Of a stretch of 16,917 nt of DNA, positions 1 through 5,838 are shown piece after piece. Location: NCBI GenBank assembly GCA_038223165.1, contig JBBRHE010000065.1, positions 1 to 16,917 on the forward strand. Direction: 5' to 3'. Source of the stretch: DASYHQ01 sp038223165 (GTDB lineage Bacteria; Planctomycetota; Phycisphaerae; Tepidisphaerales; Tepidisphaeraceae). Each line of letters starts with the position of its first letter. The first letter of the stretch is position 1. The position numbers were made by a program, and so were the translations under genes. The notes under the pieces were generated by a model that saw only the letters and a program-made list of their open reading frames with translations, ran no database searches and was not told where the DNA came from.

Positions 1-7
1 ACAAAGA

Positions 8-26
8 CACGGGCGAGCCGCCCGTG
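8..26. repeat. Short perfect palindrome upstream of gltD
   Basis: An 8-bp perfect inverted repeat, CACGGGCG with its complement, around a 3-base loop. It lies just upstream of gltD, probably in the gap after the preceding gene (gltB would be usual there, but it is outside the window). A close relative sits downstream of gltD at 1581-1601, so gltD is flanked by two copies of the same element. There is no strong T-run on either side here, so a terminator role is not evident for this copy. Confidence 0.7.
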
Positions 27-42
27 GTACGAAAGAGTAAGC

Positions 43-1542
43 ATGGGCAAGCCAACGGGTTTCAAAGAGTTCAAGCGTGAGTTGCCGATCCGTCGCGATG
101 TGACGCATCGGTTGAAGGATTGGGACGAGGTGTACCACGCCTTTTCCAATACGAAGCTGCGCGAGCAAGGGGCTCGCTGCATGGATTGCGGTGTGCCCTT
201 CTGCAACAACGGGTGCCCACTGGGGAACATCATCCCTGATTGGAACGACCTCGTTTACAAGGATCGCTGGGAAGATGCGCTGGCGATGTTGTTTAAGACG
301 AACAACTTTCCCGAGTTCACCGGGCGCGTCTGTCCCGCGCCGTGCGAAGAGGCGTGCGTGCTGGGGATCAACGATCGGCCGGTGACGATCAAGAATATCG
401 AGCTGTCGATCATCGAACACGCCTTCGACGCCGGCTGGGTGAAACCGCAACCACCGGAAAAACGCACCGGCAAAAAGGTCGCGGTCGTCGGTTCCGGGCC
501 GGCCGGCTTGGGCGCCGCGGCGCAGTTGAACAAAGCGGGACACACCGTCACGGTCTTCGAGCGGGCCGACCGAATCGGTGGGCTTCTCATGTACGGCATC
601 CCAAACTTCAAGCTGGAAAAACGCGTCGTCGATCGGCGGGTGAAGCTGATGGAGGCTGAGGGGATTACGTTCAAGACCAATGCGAACGTCGGTGTAAACA
701 TCTCCGCCGAGGATTTGAAGCGCGACTTCGACGCGATTGTGCTGTGTGGTGGGTCGACCAAGGCGCGCGACGTCAACGTCCCCGGCCGCGAGCTTAAAGG
801 CATCCACCTGGCGATGACCTACCTGCCGCTGCAGAACAAGCTGAACCAAGGCGATCAGATTTTCACAGAACAGATGATCGACGCGCACGGGAAGAACGTC
901 GTCATCCTCGGTGGTGGCGACACCGGCGCCGACTGTCTGGGCACTGCGCTTCGCCAGGGGGCCAAGAGCGTCAAGCAGTTCGAATTGCTGCCCAAGCCAC
1001 CCGAAGAGCGCAGCTGGGACTACGTGAAGGCGGGACAGATCCAACCCTGGCCGTACTGGCCGATGATCTTCCGCACCAGCAGCGCCCACGAGGAGGCCGT
1101 GACCCTGTGCAGTGGGCAGGACTGCCGCGATTTCTCGATCAACACCAAATCGTTCAGCGGTGAAGACGGTGTCGTCAAAAAACTCCACGGCATTCGGCTT
1201 GAATGGACCAAGGACCCCAAGACCGGCCGACCAACGATGAACGAAGTGCCCGGCAGTGAATTCGAGCTCGATTGCGACCTGTGCCTGCTGGCGCTCGGGT
1301 TCGTCCACCCCGAGCACGAGGGCCCCGTTCAACAATTCGGCCTGAAGCTCGATCCGCGCGGCAACGTACACTGCGACGGCAACTACGCTACGAGTGTGGA
1401 AGGCATCTTCGCCGCCGGTGACATGCGGCGGGGTCAAAGCCTCGTCGTCTGGGCCATCAGTGAAGGCCGCCAGGCGGCACAGGCGGTCGATACGTACTTG
1501 ATGGGAAGTTCAGATCTCGGCCCGGTAATGAAGCTCTACTAG
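43..1542 (+). CDS. gltD: Glutamate synthase [NADPH] small (beta) subunit
   Basis: Supplies electrons from NADPH through FAD to the large GltB subunit, which makes glutamate from glutamine and 2-oxoglutarate in the cytoplasm. The 499-residue length is normal for GltD. The N-terminal iron-sulfur domain shows Cys46, 49, 54, 58 and a second group Cys97, 101, 105. The FAD-binding loop GSGPAG is at 150-155. The NADPH-binding loop GGGDTG is at 290-295. The C-terminal flavin motif (GIFAAGDMRRGQS) is near 455-470. The start ATG has only a weak purine-rich leader (AAAGAG), but the protein begins where family members begin. Homologues of this fold also serve as subunits of other oxidoreductases, but the cysteine pattern and full length favour true GltD. 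gltB would be expected just upstream, outside the window. Confidence 0.95.
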   Translation: MGKPTGFKEFKRELPIRRDVTHRLKDWDEVYHAFSNTKLREQGARCMDCGVPFCNNGCPLGNIIPDWNDLVYKDRWEDALAMLFKTNNFPEFTGRVCPAPCEEACVLGINDRPVTIKNIELSIIEHAFDAGWVKPQPPEKRTGKKVAVVGSGPAGLGAAAQLNKAGHTVTVFERADRIGGLLMYGIPNFKLEKRVVDRRVKLMEAEGITFKTNANVGVNISAEDLKRDFDAIVLCGGSTKARDVNVPGRELKGIHLAMTYLPLQNKLNQGDQIFTEQMIDAHGKNVVILGGGDTGADCLGTALRQGAKSVKQFELLPKPPEERSWDYVKAGQIQPWPYWPMIFRTSSAHEEAVTLCSGQDCRDFSINTKSFSGEDGVVKKLHGIRLEWTKDPKTGRPTMNEVPGSEFELDCDLCLLALGFVHPEHEGPVQQFGLKLDPRGNVHCDGNYATSVEGIFAAGDMRRGQSLVVWAISEGRQAAQAVDTYLMGSSDLGPVMKLY

Positions 1543-1576
1543 GCTGTCCGGATGCCTTGCTCGGGTGACTCGACAC

Positions 1577-1601
1577 AAAAACACGGGCGGAACACCCGTG
1601 T
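1577..1601 (-). terminator. Hairpin terminator of tRNA-Phe
   Basis: Read on the minus strand, ACACGGG pairs with CCCGTGT around a 7-base loop and the stem runs straight into TTTTTGTG, a classic intrinsic terminator about 25 bases past the tRNA 3' end. The same hairpin, read from the gltD side, has no T-run, so it should stop only minus-strand transcription. It is a second copy of the palindrome at 8-26. Confidence 0.7.
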
Positions 1602-1625
1602 CATGCGAAAAAGGCCAGATTTGAA

Positions 1626-1698
1626 TGGGCAGGACCGGGATCGAACCGGTGACACTGCGATTTTCAATCGCATGCTCTACCAACTGAGCTACCTACCC
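1626..1698 (-). tRNA. tRNA-Phe (anticodon GAA)
   Basis: The minus strand folds as a complete 73-nt cloverleaf: acceptor stem GGGTAGG/CCTGCCC with one G-T pair, D-arm with AGCTCAGTTGGTAGAGC, anticodon loop TGAAAAT carrying GAA, T-arm ACCGG-TTCGATC-CCGGT, discriminator base A. No CCA is encoded; the following bases are TTCAA, so CCA must be added by nucleotidyltransferase. An open frame across this region on the plus strand is an artefact of the tRNA. Confidence 0.97.
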
Positions 1699-1710
1699 GT
1701 CGGACGGGAA

Positions 1711-1738
1711 ATCTTAGCAAACCGGCGGCGTGACGCAA
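1711..1738 (-). promoter_or_regulatory. Sigma-70-type promoter of tRNA-Phe
   Basis: On the minus strand, TTGCGT (1733-1738) and TAAGAT (1711-1716) are separated by 16 bases and end 12 bases before the mature tRNA 5' end. TAAGAT matches TATAAT at four of six positions and TTGCGT matches TTGACA at three. The position is right for a short tRNA leader. Confidence 0.45.
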
Positions 1739-1753
1739 GGCCATTGCACGAGG

Positions 1754-1877
1754 GGAGCCATGAAGGCACCAAGGGACGAAGGAGGCCACGAAGAATTCGG
1801 AAAATATCGCTTTTGCCTCCACATTGGGTTTTTCCCCGCCTTCGTGCCCCTTCGTTCCGTTGTGTCTTGGTGGCTCC
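1754..1877. repeat. Long imperfect palindrome of the ACGAAGG family
   Basis: Two arms of about 40 bases (1754-1793 and 1840-1877) are inverted copies with a few mismatches. Both start with GGAGCCA and contain GGACGAAGG or GGAACGAAGG followed by CACGAAG. The spacer of about 46 bases is AT-richer. The element fills the divergent gap between tRNA-Phe and the phosphatase-like gene. It resembles the elements at 7581-7697 and 9839-9943 in being built of short repeated GAAGG units. No coding potential is evident. Confidence 0.8.
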
Positions 1878-1919
1878 CCCCTTCGCCGGAGCCATCATTC
1901 ACGGTAGATTCGGCGACCT

Positions 1920-3293
1920 GTGCATAAAACGGTCGTCCTCAACGTCGTGGGTCTGACGCCTGATTTGATCGGCGCGCATACGCCGCAGTTGCAAGCGTTT
2001 GCGAACGCCAGCAAGCTGGCGGCGATTTCCCATGTCTGGCCGGCCGTTACGACCACGGTCCAGTCGACCTACCTGACCGGCAAAACACCGGCCGAGCACG
2101 GCATCGTCGCCAATGGCTGGTACTTCCGCGACGAGTGCGAGGTAAAATTCTGGCGGCAGTCGAACCGCTTGGTGCAAGCGCCCAAGATTTGGGAGACCGC
2201 TAAGGATCTCGACCCAAGCTTTACCTGTGCCAACCTCTTCTGGTGGTACAACATGTACTCGTCGGTCGACGTCTCGGTCACACCACGACCGATGTATCCG
2301 TCCGATGGCAGGAAAATTCCCGATATCTACACCTTCCCCGGCACCCTGCGCGACGAGCTTCAAACGCAGCTTGGCGCGTTCCCCCTCTTCCAGTTCTGGG
2401 GACCCGCGACTGACATCAAGGTGACGCAGTGGATCGCCGATGCGAGCCTCTTCGTCGATCGCAAGTCGAACCCGACGCTCACACTGATCTACCTGCCCCA
2501 CTTGGACTACAACCTTCAACGGCACGGGCCGGACCTTGCGAAAATATCACAGGACCTGCGCGATGTCGATCGCGTTTGCGGGCAACTGATCGACCATTAC
2601 ACGGCAACCGGCGCACGGGTGATTGTGCTGTCGGAATATGGGATTTTCCGAGTGAATCGGCCCGTTCATATCAACCGCCTGTTTCGCGAGCGTGGTTGGA
2701 TCGCGACGCGCCTTGAACTGGGCCGCGAGGTTTTCGACGCCGGCGCCAGTCGAGCGTTCGCTGCCGTCGACCATCAACTGGCGCATGTCTATGTCAACGA
2801 CCGGTCGATCGTCAACGAAGTGCGTACCCTGCTCCAACGCACGCCCGGCGTTGCCAACGTGCTGGACGAAGCAGGCAAGCAAGCCGCCCACCTTGACCAC
2901 GACAGAAGTGGTGAACTCGTGGTGATCGCAGAGCAGGATTCGTGGTTCACGTACTATTACTGGCTGGATGAATCCCGCCGACCCGACTACGCCAACACCG
3001 TCGACATCCATCGCAAGCCCGGCTACGACCCCGTCGAACTGTTCCTCGACCCGTCGATCAAATACCCCAAGGCGAGGATCGGCTGGACGATTGCCAAGAA
3101 GAAGCTGGGGATACGCACGCTGATGAACGTCATTCCCACCGACGCGACCCTAGTGAAAGGCTCGCACGGTGCGGCCCCGCGCCATACGGGGGAGAGCCCG
3201 ATGCTCATGTCCAATCGGCCAGATTTGGTGGGGTCGATGGCGTTGGAAGCGACCGCAGTAAGGGATGTGATCCTGCGTCATTTGACCGAATGA
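1920..3293 (+). CDS. Alkaline phosphatase superfamily (nucleotide pyrophosphatase/phosphodiesterase-like) protein
   Basis: A 457-residue cytoplasmic-looking protein (no signal peptide) of the type I phosphodiesterase/nucleotide pyrophosphatase family. It begins with GTG. Family landmarks are VVLNVVGLTPD at 5-15, the nucleophile region PAVTTT...TGKTPAEHGI at 41-62 with Thr44 aligning to the usual nucleophile, LPHLDYNLQRHGPD at 192-205, LSEYGI at 237-242 and GSHG with His416. Several usual metal ligands are replaced: the first Asp aligns with Val10, the DH pair of SDHG is Glu239-Tyr240, and the His of DxxxH is Gln200. Asp196 and His416 remain. From memory, phosphatase-like proteins with a similar start occur in eboABCDEF-type clusters, but no ebo gene is visible nearby, so no function is assigned. 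It stands alone, downstream of a long palindrome. Confidence 0.85.
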   Translation: MHKTVVLNVVGLTPDLIGAHTPQLQAFANASKLAAISHVWPAVTTTVQSTYLTGKTPAEHGIVANGWYFRDECEVKFWRQSNRLVQAPKIWETAKDLDPSFTCANLFWWYNMYSSVDVSVTPRPMYPSDGRKIPDIYTFPGTLRDELQTQLGAFPLFQFWGPATDIKVTQWIADASLFVDRKSNPTLTLIYLPHLDYNLQRHGPDLAKISQDLRDVDRVCGQLIDHYTATGARVIVLSEYGIFRVNRPVHINRLFRERGWIATRLELGREVFDAGASRAFAAVDHQLAHVYVNDRSIVNEVRTLLQRTPGVANVLDEAGKQAAHLDHDRSGELVVIAEQDSWFTYYYWLDESRRPDYANTVDIHRKPGYDPVELFLDPSIKYPKARIGWTIAKKKLGIRTLMNVIPTDATLVKGSHGAAPRHTGESPMLMSNRPDLVGSMALEATAVRDVILRHLTE

Positions 3294-3540
3294 GGTCAAG
3301 CCAGCGACATGACGGTTTTCCCTATCGCATGTTTTCCAGGTTCTCCCTCCGTCATCCAGAATTTTTGCTCAGTATGTCATTCTGGAATCCCATACAACGT
3401 GTCATCCCGATGGGAGCGGTAGCGACCGGAGGGATCGGGACGCTCGAACGCGTGTAGCACCGATCGCTCGGGTCGCTACCGCTTCGCGCGGGTCGACAGA
3501 TGGGAGTGCTACGACACATGGCGACTGCCAACTCTCAGAC
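3294..3540. repeat. Repeat-filled convergent gap: GTCATCCCGA-type palindrome and CCAGAAT inverted repeat
   Basis: This gap between two convergent genes holds no credible gene. At 3356-3362 and 3379-3385 CCAGAAT/ATTCTGG form a 7-bp inverted repeat, each arm preceded by GTCAT. From 3401 a second element starts with GTCATCCCGATGGGAGCGG. Its arm at about 3414-3438 (GAGCGGTAGCGACCGG...) is repeated inverted at about 3459-3485 with three differences. A partial copy of the second element lies at 15982-16051. Short open frames here are read out of the repeats. Confidence 0.7.
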
Positions 3541-3575
3541 AACAAAAATGCCCACAAGCCTGAAGCCTGCGGGCA
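3541..3575 (-). terminator. Intrinsic terminator of the small rubredoxin-like gene
   Basis: On the minus strand, TGCCCGCAGGC pairs with GCTTGTGGGCA (11 bp including two G-T pairs) around a 5-base loop and is followed by TTTTTGTT. It lies about 120 bases past the stop codon at 3694. The stretch between contains a second GC-rich hairpin (GGGC...GCCC near 3657-3685) and no evident gene. Confidence 0.75.
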
Positions 3576-3693
3576 CTCTACAAAAAAGTTTGCGATCGGC
3601 TCAGCCATCGGACCGCTGGCCCACAGGGACGTCGCTTAACGCAAAAACGTCGGTGCGGGCCTGCGGCCCGATTGCTGGGCCGCCCGATGTCGC

Positions 3694-3921
3694 TTAGTAG
3701 CGATCCGCGTTCGCAAGAATGCTGCCCGGGCGGGCGTAGCGTTCCCAACTGTTGCTGTGACACTTGGGGCAAATTCTCGGTGCCACCACTGCGTCTTCCG
3801 GTTCGAATCCGCAGGAGCGGCAGGTAATCGTAAAAACCATGACATTTGCACTCACGCCGGGGAATGCTTCGTAGGTCGGGAATTGTCCCTGAGCCGCAAA
3901 TTTATCTATCCCGATCGACAT
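3694..3921 (-). CDS. Small rubredoxin/zinc-ribbon-like protein (75 aa)
   Basis: A 75-residue protein with two CxxC knuckles, Cys34-RS-Cys37-Gly and Cys51-PK-Cys54, 13 residues apart. The spacing and the CxxCG/CPxC form resemble the rubredoxin-like domain of rubrerythrins, which binds iron, but also generic zinc ribbons, so the metal cannot be told from sequence. Residues 1-28 have no recognised motif and there is no signal peptide. The start is well supported: AGGAG lies 7 bases before the ATG. A sigma-54-like promoter is at 3984-3999 and the gene directly upstream on the same strand is a sigma-54 activator, which suggests it could be that regulator's target. A strong terminator follows at 3541-3575. 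The exact family is not recognised. Confidence 0.8.
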   Translation of the reverse strand: MSIGIDKFAAQGQFPTYEAFPGVSANVMVFTITCRSCGFEPEDAVVAPRICPKCHSNSWERYARPGSILANADRY

Positions 3922-3983
3922 GGTAAGTCTCCTTTTTTATTGCTCTTATGAGCGATTCACTGCATCACCACTTCCTTTACTTA

Positions 3984-3999
3984 ATCAAACCTCGTGCCA
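3984..3999 (-). promoter_or_regulatory. Candidate sigma-54 (-24/-12) promoter
   Basis: On the minus strand TGGCACG (3993-3999), four bases, then TTGAT (3984-3988). This matches the consensus TGGCACG-N4-TTGCW except for A in place of C in the -12 GC pair. The transcript would start near 3972, about 50 bases before the ATG of the rubredoxin-like gene. The -12 mismatch is the main weakness. Confidence 0.45.
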
Positions 4000-4050
4000 T
4001 TTCGGGAAATCGGCGGGTCTCCCTAACGCGACGCCCGAAATCGTGGTTTC

Positions 4051-4149
4051 TGCGACATAATACGAGTCACAGGCCCTACGACCCCGACAACCGAGACCAA
4101 ATATTGTCGTACAGGCGACACAATGACGCAGATTGCCGCATTTGTCGCA
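4051..4149. promoter_or_regulatory. Cluster of TGTCG/CGACA half-sites upstream of the sigma-54-like promoter
   Basis: Five occurrences of the pentamer CGACA or its complement lie in about 100 bases: TGCGACA at 4051-4057, CGACAA at 4085-4090, TTGTCG at 4104-4109, GCGACA at 4115-4120, TTGTCGCA at 4142-4149. The third and fourth face each other (TGTCG-N6-CGACA). They sit 50-150 bases upstream of the promoter, the usual place for enhancer sites of NtrC-type activators. CGAC is common in this genome, so chance is not excluded. A separate 8-bp inverted repeat, ATTTCGGG/CCCGAAAT, is at 3999-4041. Confidence 0.3.
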
Positions 4150-4157
4150 GTTCAACA

Positions 4158-4190
4158 ACAAAAAAACCGCCAGAGCTCGCTCTGGCGGTT
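4158..4190 (-). terminator. Intrinsic terminator of the NtrC-family regulator gene
   Basis: On the minus strand an 11-bp perfect stem, AACCGCCAGAG with its complement, closes a 4-base loop and is followed by a run of seven T residues (the last two stem bases included: TTTTTTT). It lies 26 bases past the stop codon at 4216 and separates the regulator from the downstream small gene. Confidence 0.9.
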
Positions 4191-4215
4191 GGAAGCTTTA
4201 CGGTGAGAAGCAGCC

Positions 4216-5613
4216 CTACACTTCGGTCAGGACGTCTTTTAGAAAGGGTTTGGCACGTTGCTCCAGTTCATACTGTCGTAGTTTCCGCTGCAGTGTACGA
4301 ACCGAAATGCCAAGTTTTCCGGCTGCGTGTGTGCGATTGCCACCGCACTGGTCCAGGGCTTTGGTGATAGCAAGCTTTTCCAGCTCTTCCATCGTCAGGC
4401 CGGTCGGGACTTCCTTGGGTAAAGTCATCTCCGCAGCGCTCTGCATGATCCGTTCGGGCAGATCGTTCTCGGTCAGCAGTTCACCGTCGGCGAGCACCAT
4501 CATGCTTTCGAGCGCGTTGCGCAGTTCGCGTACGTTGCCCGGCCAACGAAAGTTAACCAGTCGGCGCAGCACCTCCGGAGACACCCGCCGAGGGGCCGTG
4601 TGCTTGTTCTGACTGATCTCACGCAGGAAGTGATCGACCAGAATCGGGATGTCGTCCGTGCGCGTCCGAAGTGGGGGCAGCGTGATCTGGACGACGTTCA
4701 ACCGATAGAACAAGTCCTCACGGAACGTGCCGTCCTCGACCATCTTGCGAATGTCACGACTGGTCGCTGCGACGACGCGCACGTTGACCTTGCGGTCTTC
4801 GTGACCCCCAACGGGGGTGACCATCAGCGTCTCGAGCACGCGCAACAGCTTGGCCTGCAGGCCGATTTCAAAGTCACCGATTTCGTCGATGAATAGTGTA
4901 CCGTTGTCGGCCTGCTCGAACCGGCCGATGCGGCGGTCGGTCGCACCGGTGAACGCGCCCTTCACGTGACCGAACAACTCGCTTTCCACCAGCGTCGCCG
5001 GCACGGCGGCACAGTTGACCGCGACGAACGGACCCTTCTTGCGCGGACTGTTGTGATGCAATGCCTGCGCGACAAGCTCCTTGCCCGTGCCACTTTCCCC
5101 AAGAATGAGCACCGTGCTGTCGACCGGGGCTGCACGTTGAATCTTCGCGAAGACGTCCTTCATCGGCTTGGACTGACCGATGATCTGGTCGAGCCCGAAC
5201 TTCTGGTCGAGCCGGCGGCGCAGGCTGTCGAGTTCCTTGTCCTTCTGCAAGCCGTCCACCGCCCGGCGGATTGTGAGTATCAGTTCGTCGAGGTTGATCG
5301 GCTTCGTGACGTAGTCAAACGCCCCGGCCTTCATCGCCTCGACAGCGGTGTCGACACTACTGTGACCCGTGACGAGGATGAATTGCGTCTCAGGCTTCTG
5401 CTTCTTCCACAACTGCAGCAGGTAGATACCACTGACATCCCCCATATGGAGATCGCTGATGACGACATCCATATTTTCCTCGAGATACCCGAGGGCTTTG
5501 TCTGCACTTTCGGCCCCGAAGACCGTGTACCCCTCCGCTTTCAACAACTGACTGACTGCGCGACGTTCAGTTTCGTTGTCTTCAACGACCAATACGCGTC
5601 CGTTTGTAGCCAT
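4216..5613 (-). CDS. NtrC-family sigma-54-dependent response regulator
   Basis: A 465-residue transcription activator with all three standard domains. The receiver domain (1-120) has acidic Glu11/Asp12, phospho-acceptor Asp54, Thr82 and Lys104. The AAA+ sigma-54 interaction domain (about 144-370) has Walker A GESGTGKE at 172-179, the sigma-54-contacting GAFTGA loop intact at 219-224, and Walker B with Asp243-Glu244. The C-terminal Fis-type helix-turn-helix is near 420-450 (NRTHAAGKLGISVRTLQRKL). AGGTGAGG precedes the ATG. It is transcribed divergently from the heme-type histidine kinase at 5839, its likely partner, and upstream of a small gene that has a sigma-54-like promoter. The target genes cannot be read from the protein itself. 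Confidence 0.95.
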   Translation of the reverse strand: MATNGRVLVVEDNETERRAVSQLLKAEGYTVFGAESADKALGYLEENMDVVISDLHMGDVSGIYLLQLWKKQKPETQFILVTGHSSVDTAVEAMKAGAFDYVTKPINLDELILTIRRAVDGLQKDKELDSLRRRLDQKFGLDQIIGQSKPMKDVFAKIQRAAPVDSTVLILGESGTGKELVAQALHHNSPRKKGPFVAVNCAAVPATLVESELFGHVKGAFTGATDRRIGRFEQADNGTLFIDEIGDFEIGLQAKLLRVLETLMVTPVGGHEDRKVNVRVVAATSRDIRKMVEDGTFREDLFYRLNVVQITLPPLRTRTDDIPILVDHFLREISQNKHTAPRRVSPEVLRRLVNFRWPGNVRELRNALESMMVLADGELLTENDLPERIMQSAAEMTLPKEVPTGLTMEELEKLAITKALDQCGGNRTHAAGKLGISVRTLQRKLRQYELEQRAKPFLKDVLTEV

Positions 5614-5674
5614 AAGGTCCTCACCTGCTTGTGTTCAGCGCATGCGTCGAACAAACACTCCGACGAATCGTCAT

Positions 5675-5705
5675 AGCATACGCTCGTTTAGGCACACAAC
5701 GTCAA
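5675..5705 (-). promoter_or_regulatory. Possible sigma-70 promoter of the regulator gene
   Basis: TTGACG (5700-5705, minus strand) and TATGCT (5675-5680) are separated by 19 bases, about 60 bases upstream of the regulator ATG. The spacer is longer than ideal, so this is a weak call. Confidence 0.25.
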
Positions 5706-5726
5706 AACTTCGCGGAAGGTGAAAAG

Positions 5727-5812
5727 AAACCAGAAACCAGCAGTCAGCAGCCAGAAGGAAACTGGACACCAGGTCCGTCCTATTCTGGCTCTGCTGCTTC
5801 TGGCTTCTCTCC
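5727..5812. repeat. CCAGAAGC-type palindrome before the histidine kinase gene
   Basis: Arms at about 5727-5757 and 5781-5812 are imperfect inverted copies rich in CCAGAA and CAGCAG. Between them is a smaller inverted repeat, GGAC-ACCAG-GTCC. The element lies in the divergent gap between regulator and kinase. It stays open in the kinase frame and gives a misleading 40-residue hydrophobic extension if the kinase is started at 5719. Confidence 0.7.
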
Positions 5813-5838
5813 TTCTTCCTCCCGTAGAATCTCCTCCG

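Noticed and set aside
1552..1956. Plus-strand open frame of 134 codons
   Set aside because: It reads through the tRNA-Phe gene (the familiar DRDRTGDTAIFNRMLYQLSY pattern) and a palindromic repeat; no ribosome binding site and no family resemblance.
3402..3608. 68-codon minus-strand open frame downstream of the rubredoxin-like gene
   Set aside because: It contains the terminator hairpin at 3541-3575 and the GTCATCCCGA repeat, so it is unlikely to be a gene.
4248..4263. TGGCAC followed by TTGC inside the regulator gene, resembling a sigma-54 promoter
   Set aside because: Only two bases separate the boxes, so the GG-GC spacing is wrong, and it lies within coding sequence.
4966..5676. 236-codon plus-strand open frame opposite the NtrC-type regulator
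   Set aside because: Antisense shadow of a well-supported gene in GC-rich DNA; no motif seen.
5719..5838. 40-residue N-terminal extension of the histidine kinase
   Set aside because: Encoded entirely by a palindromic repeat; the ATG at 5839 gives a normal membrane-anchored sensor kinase start.
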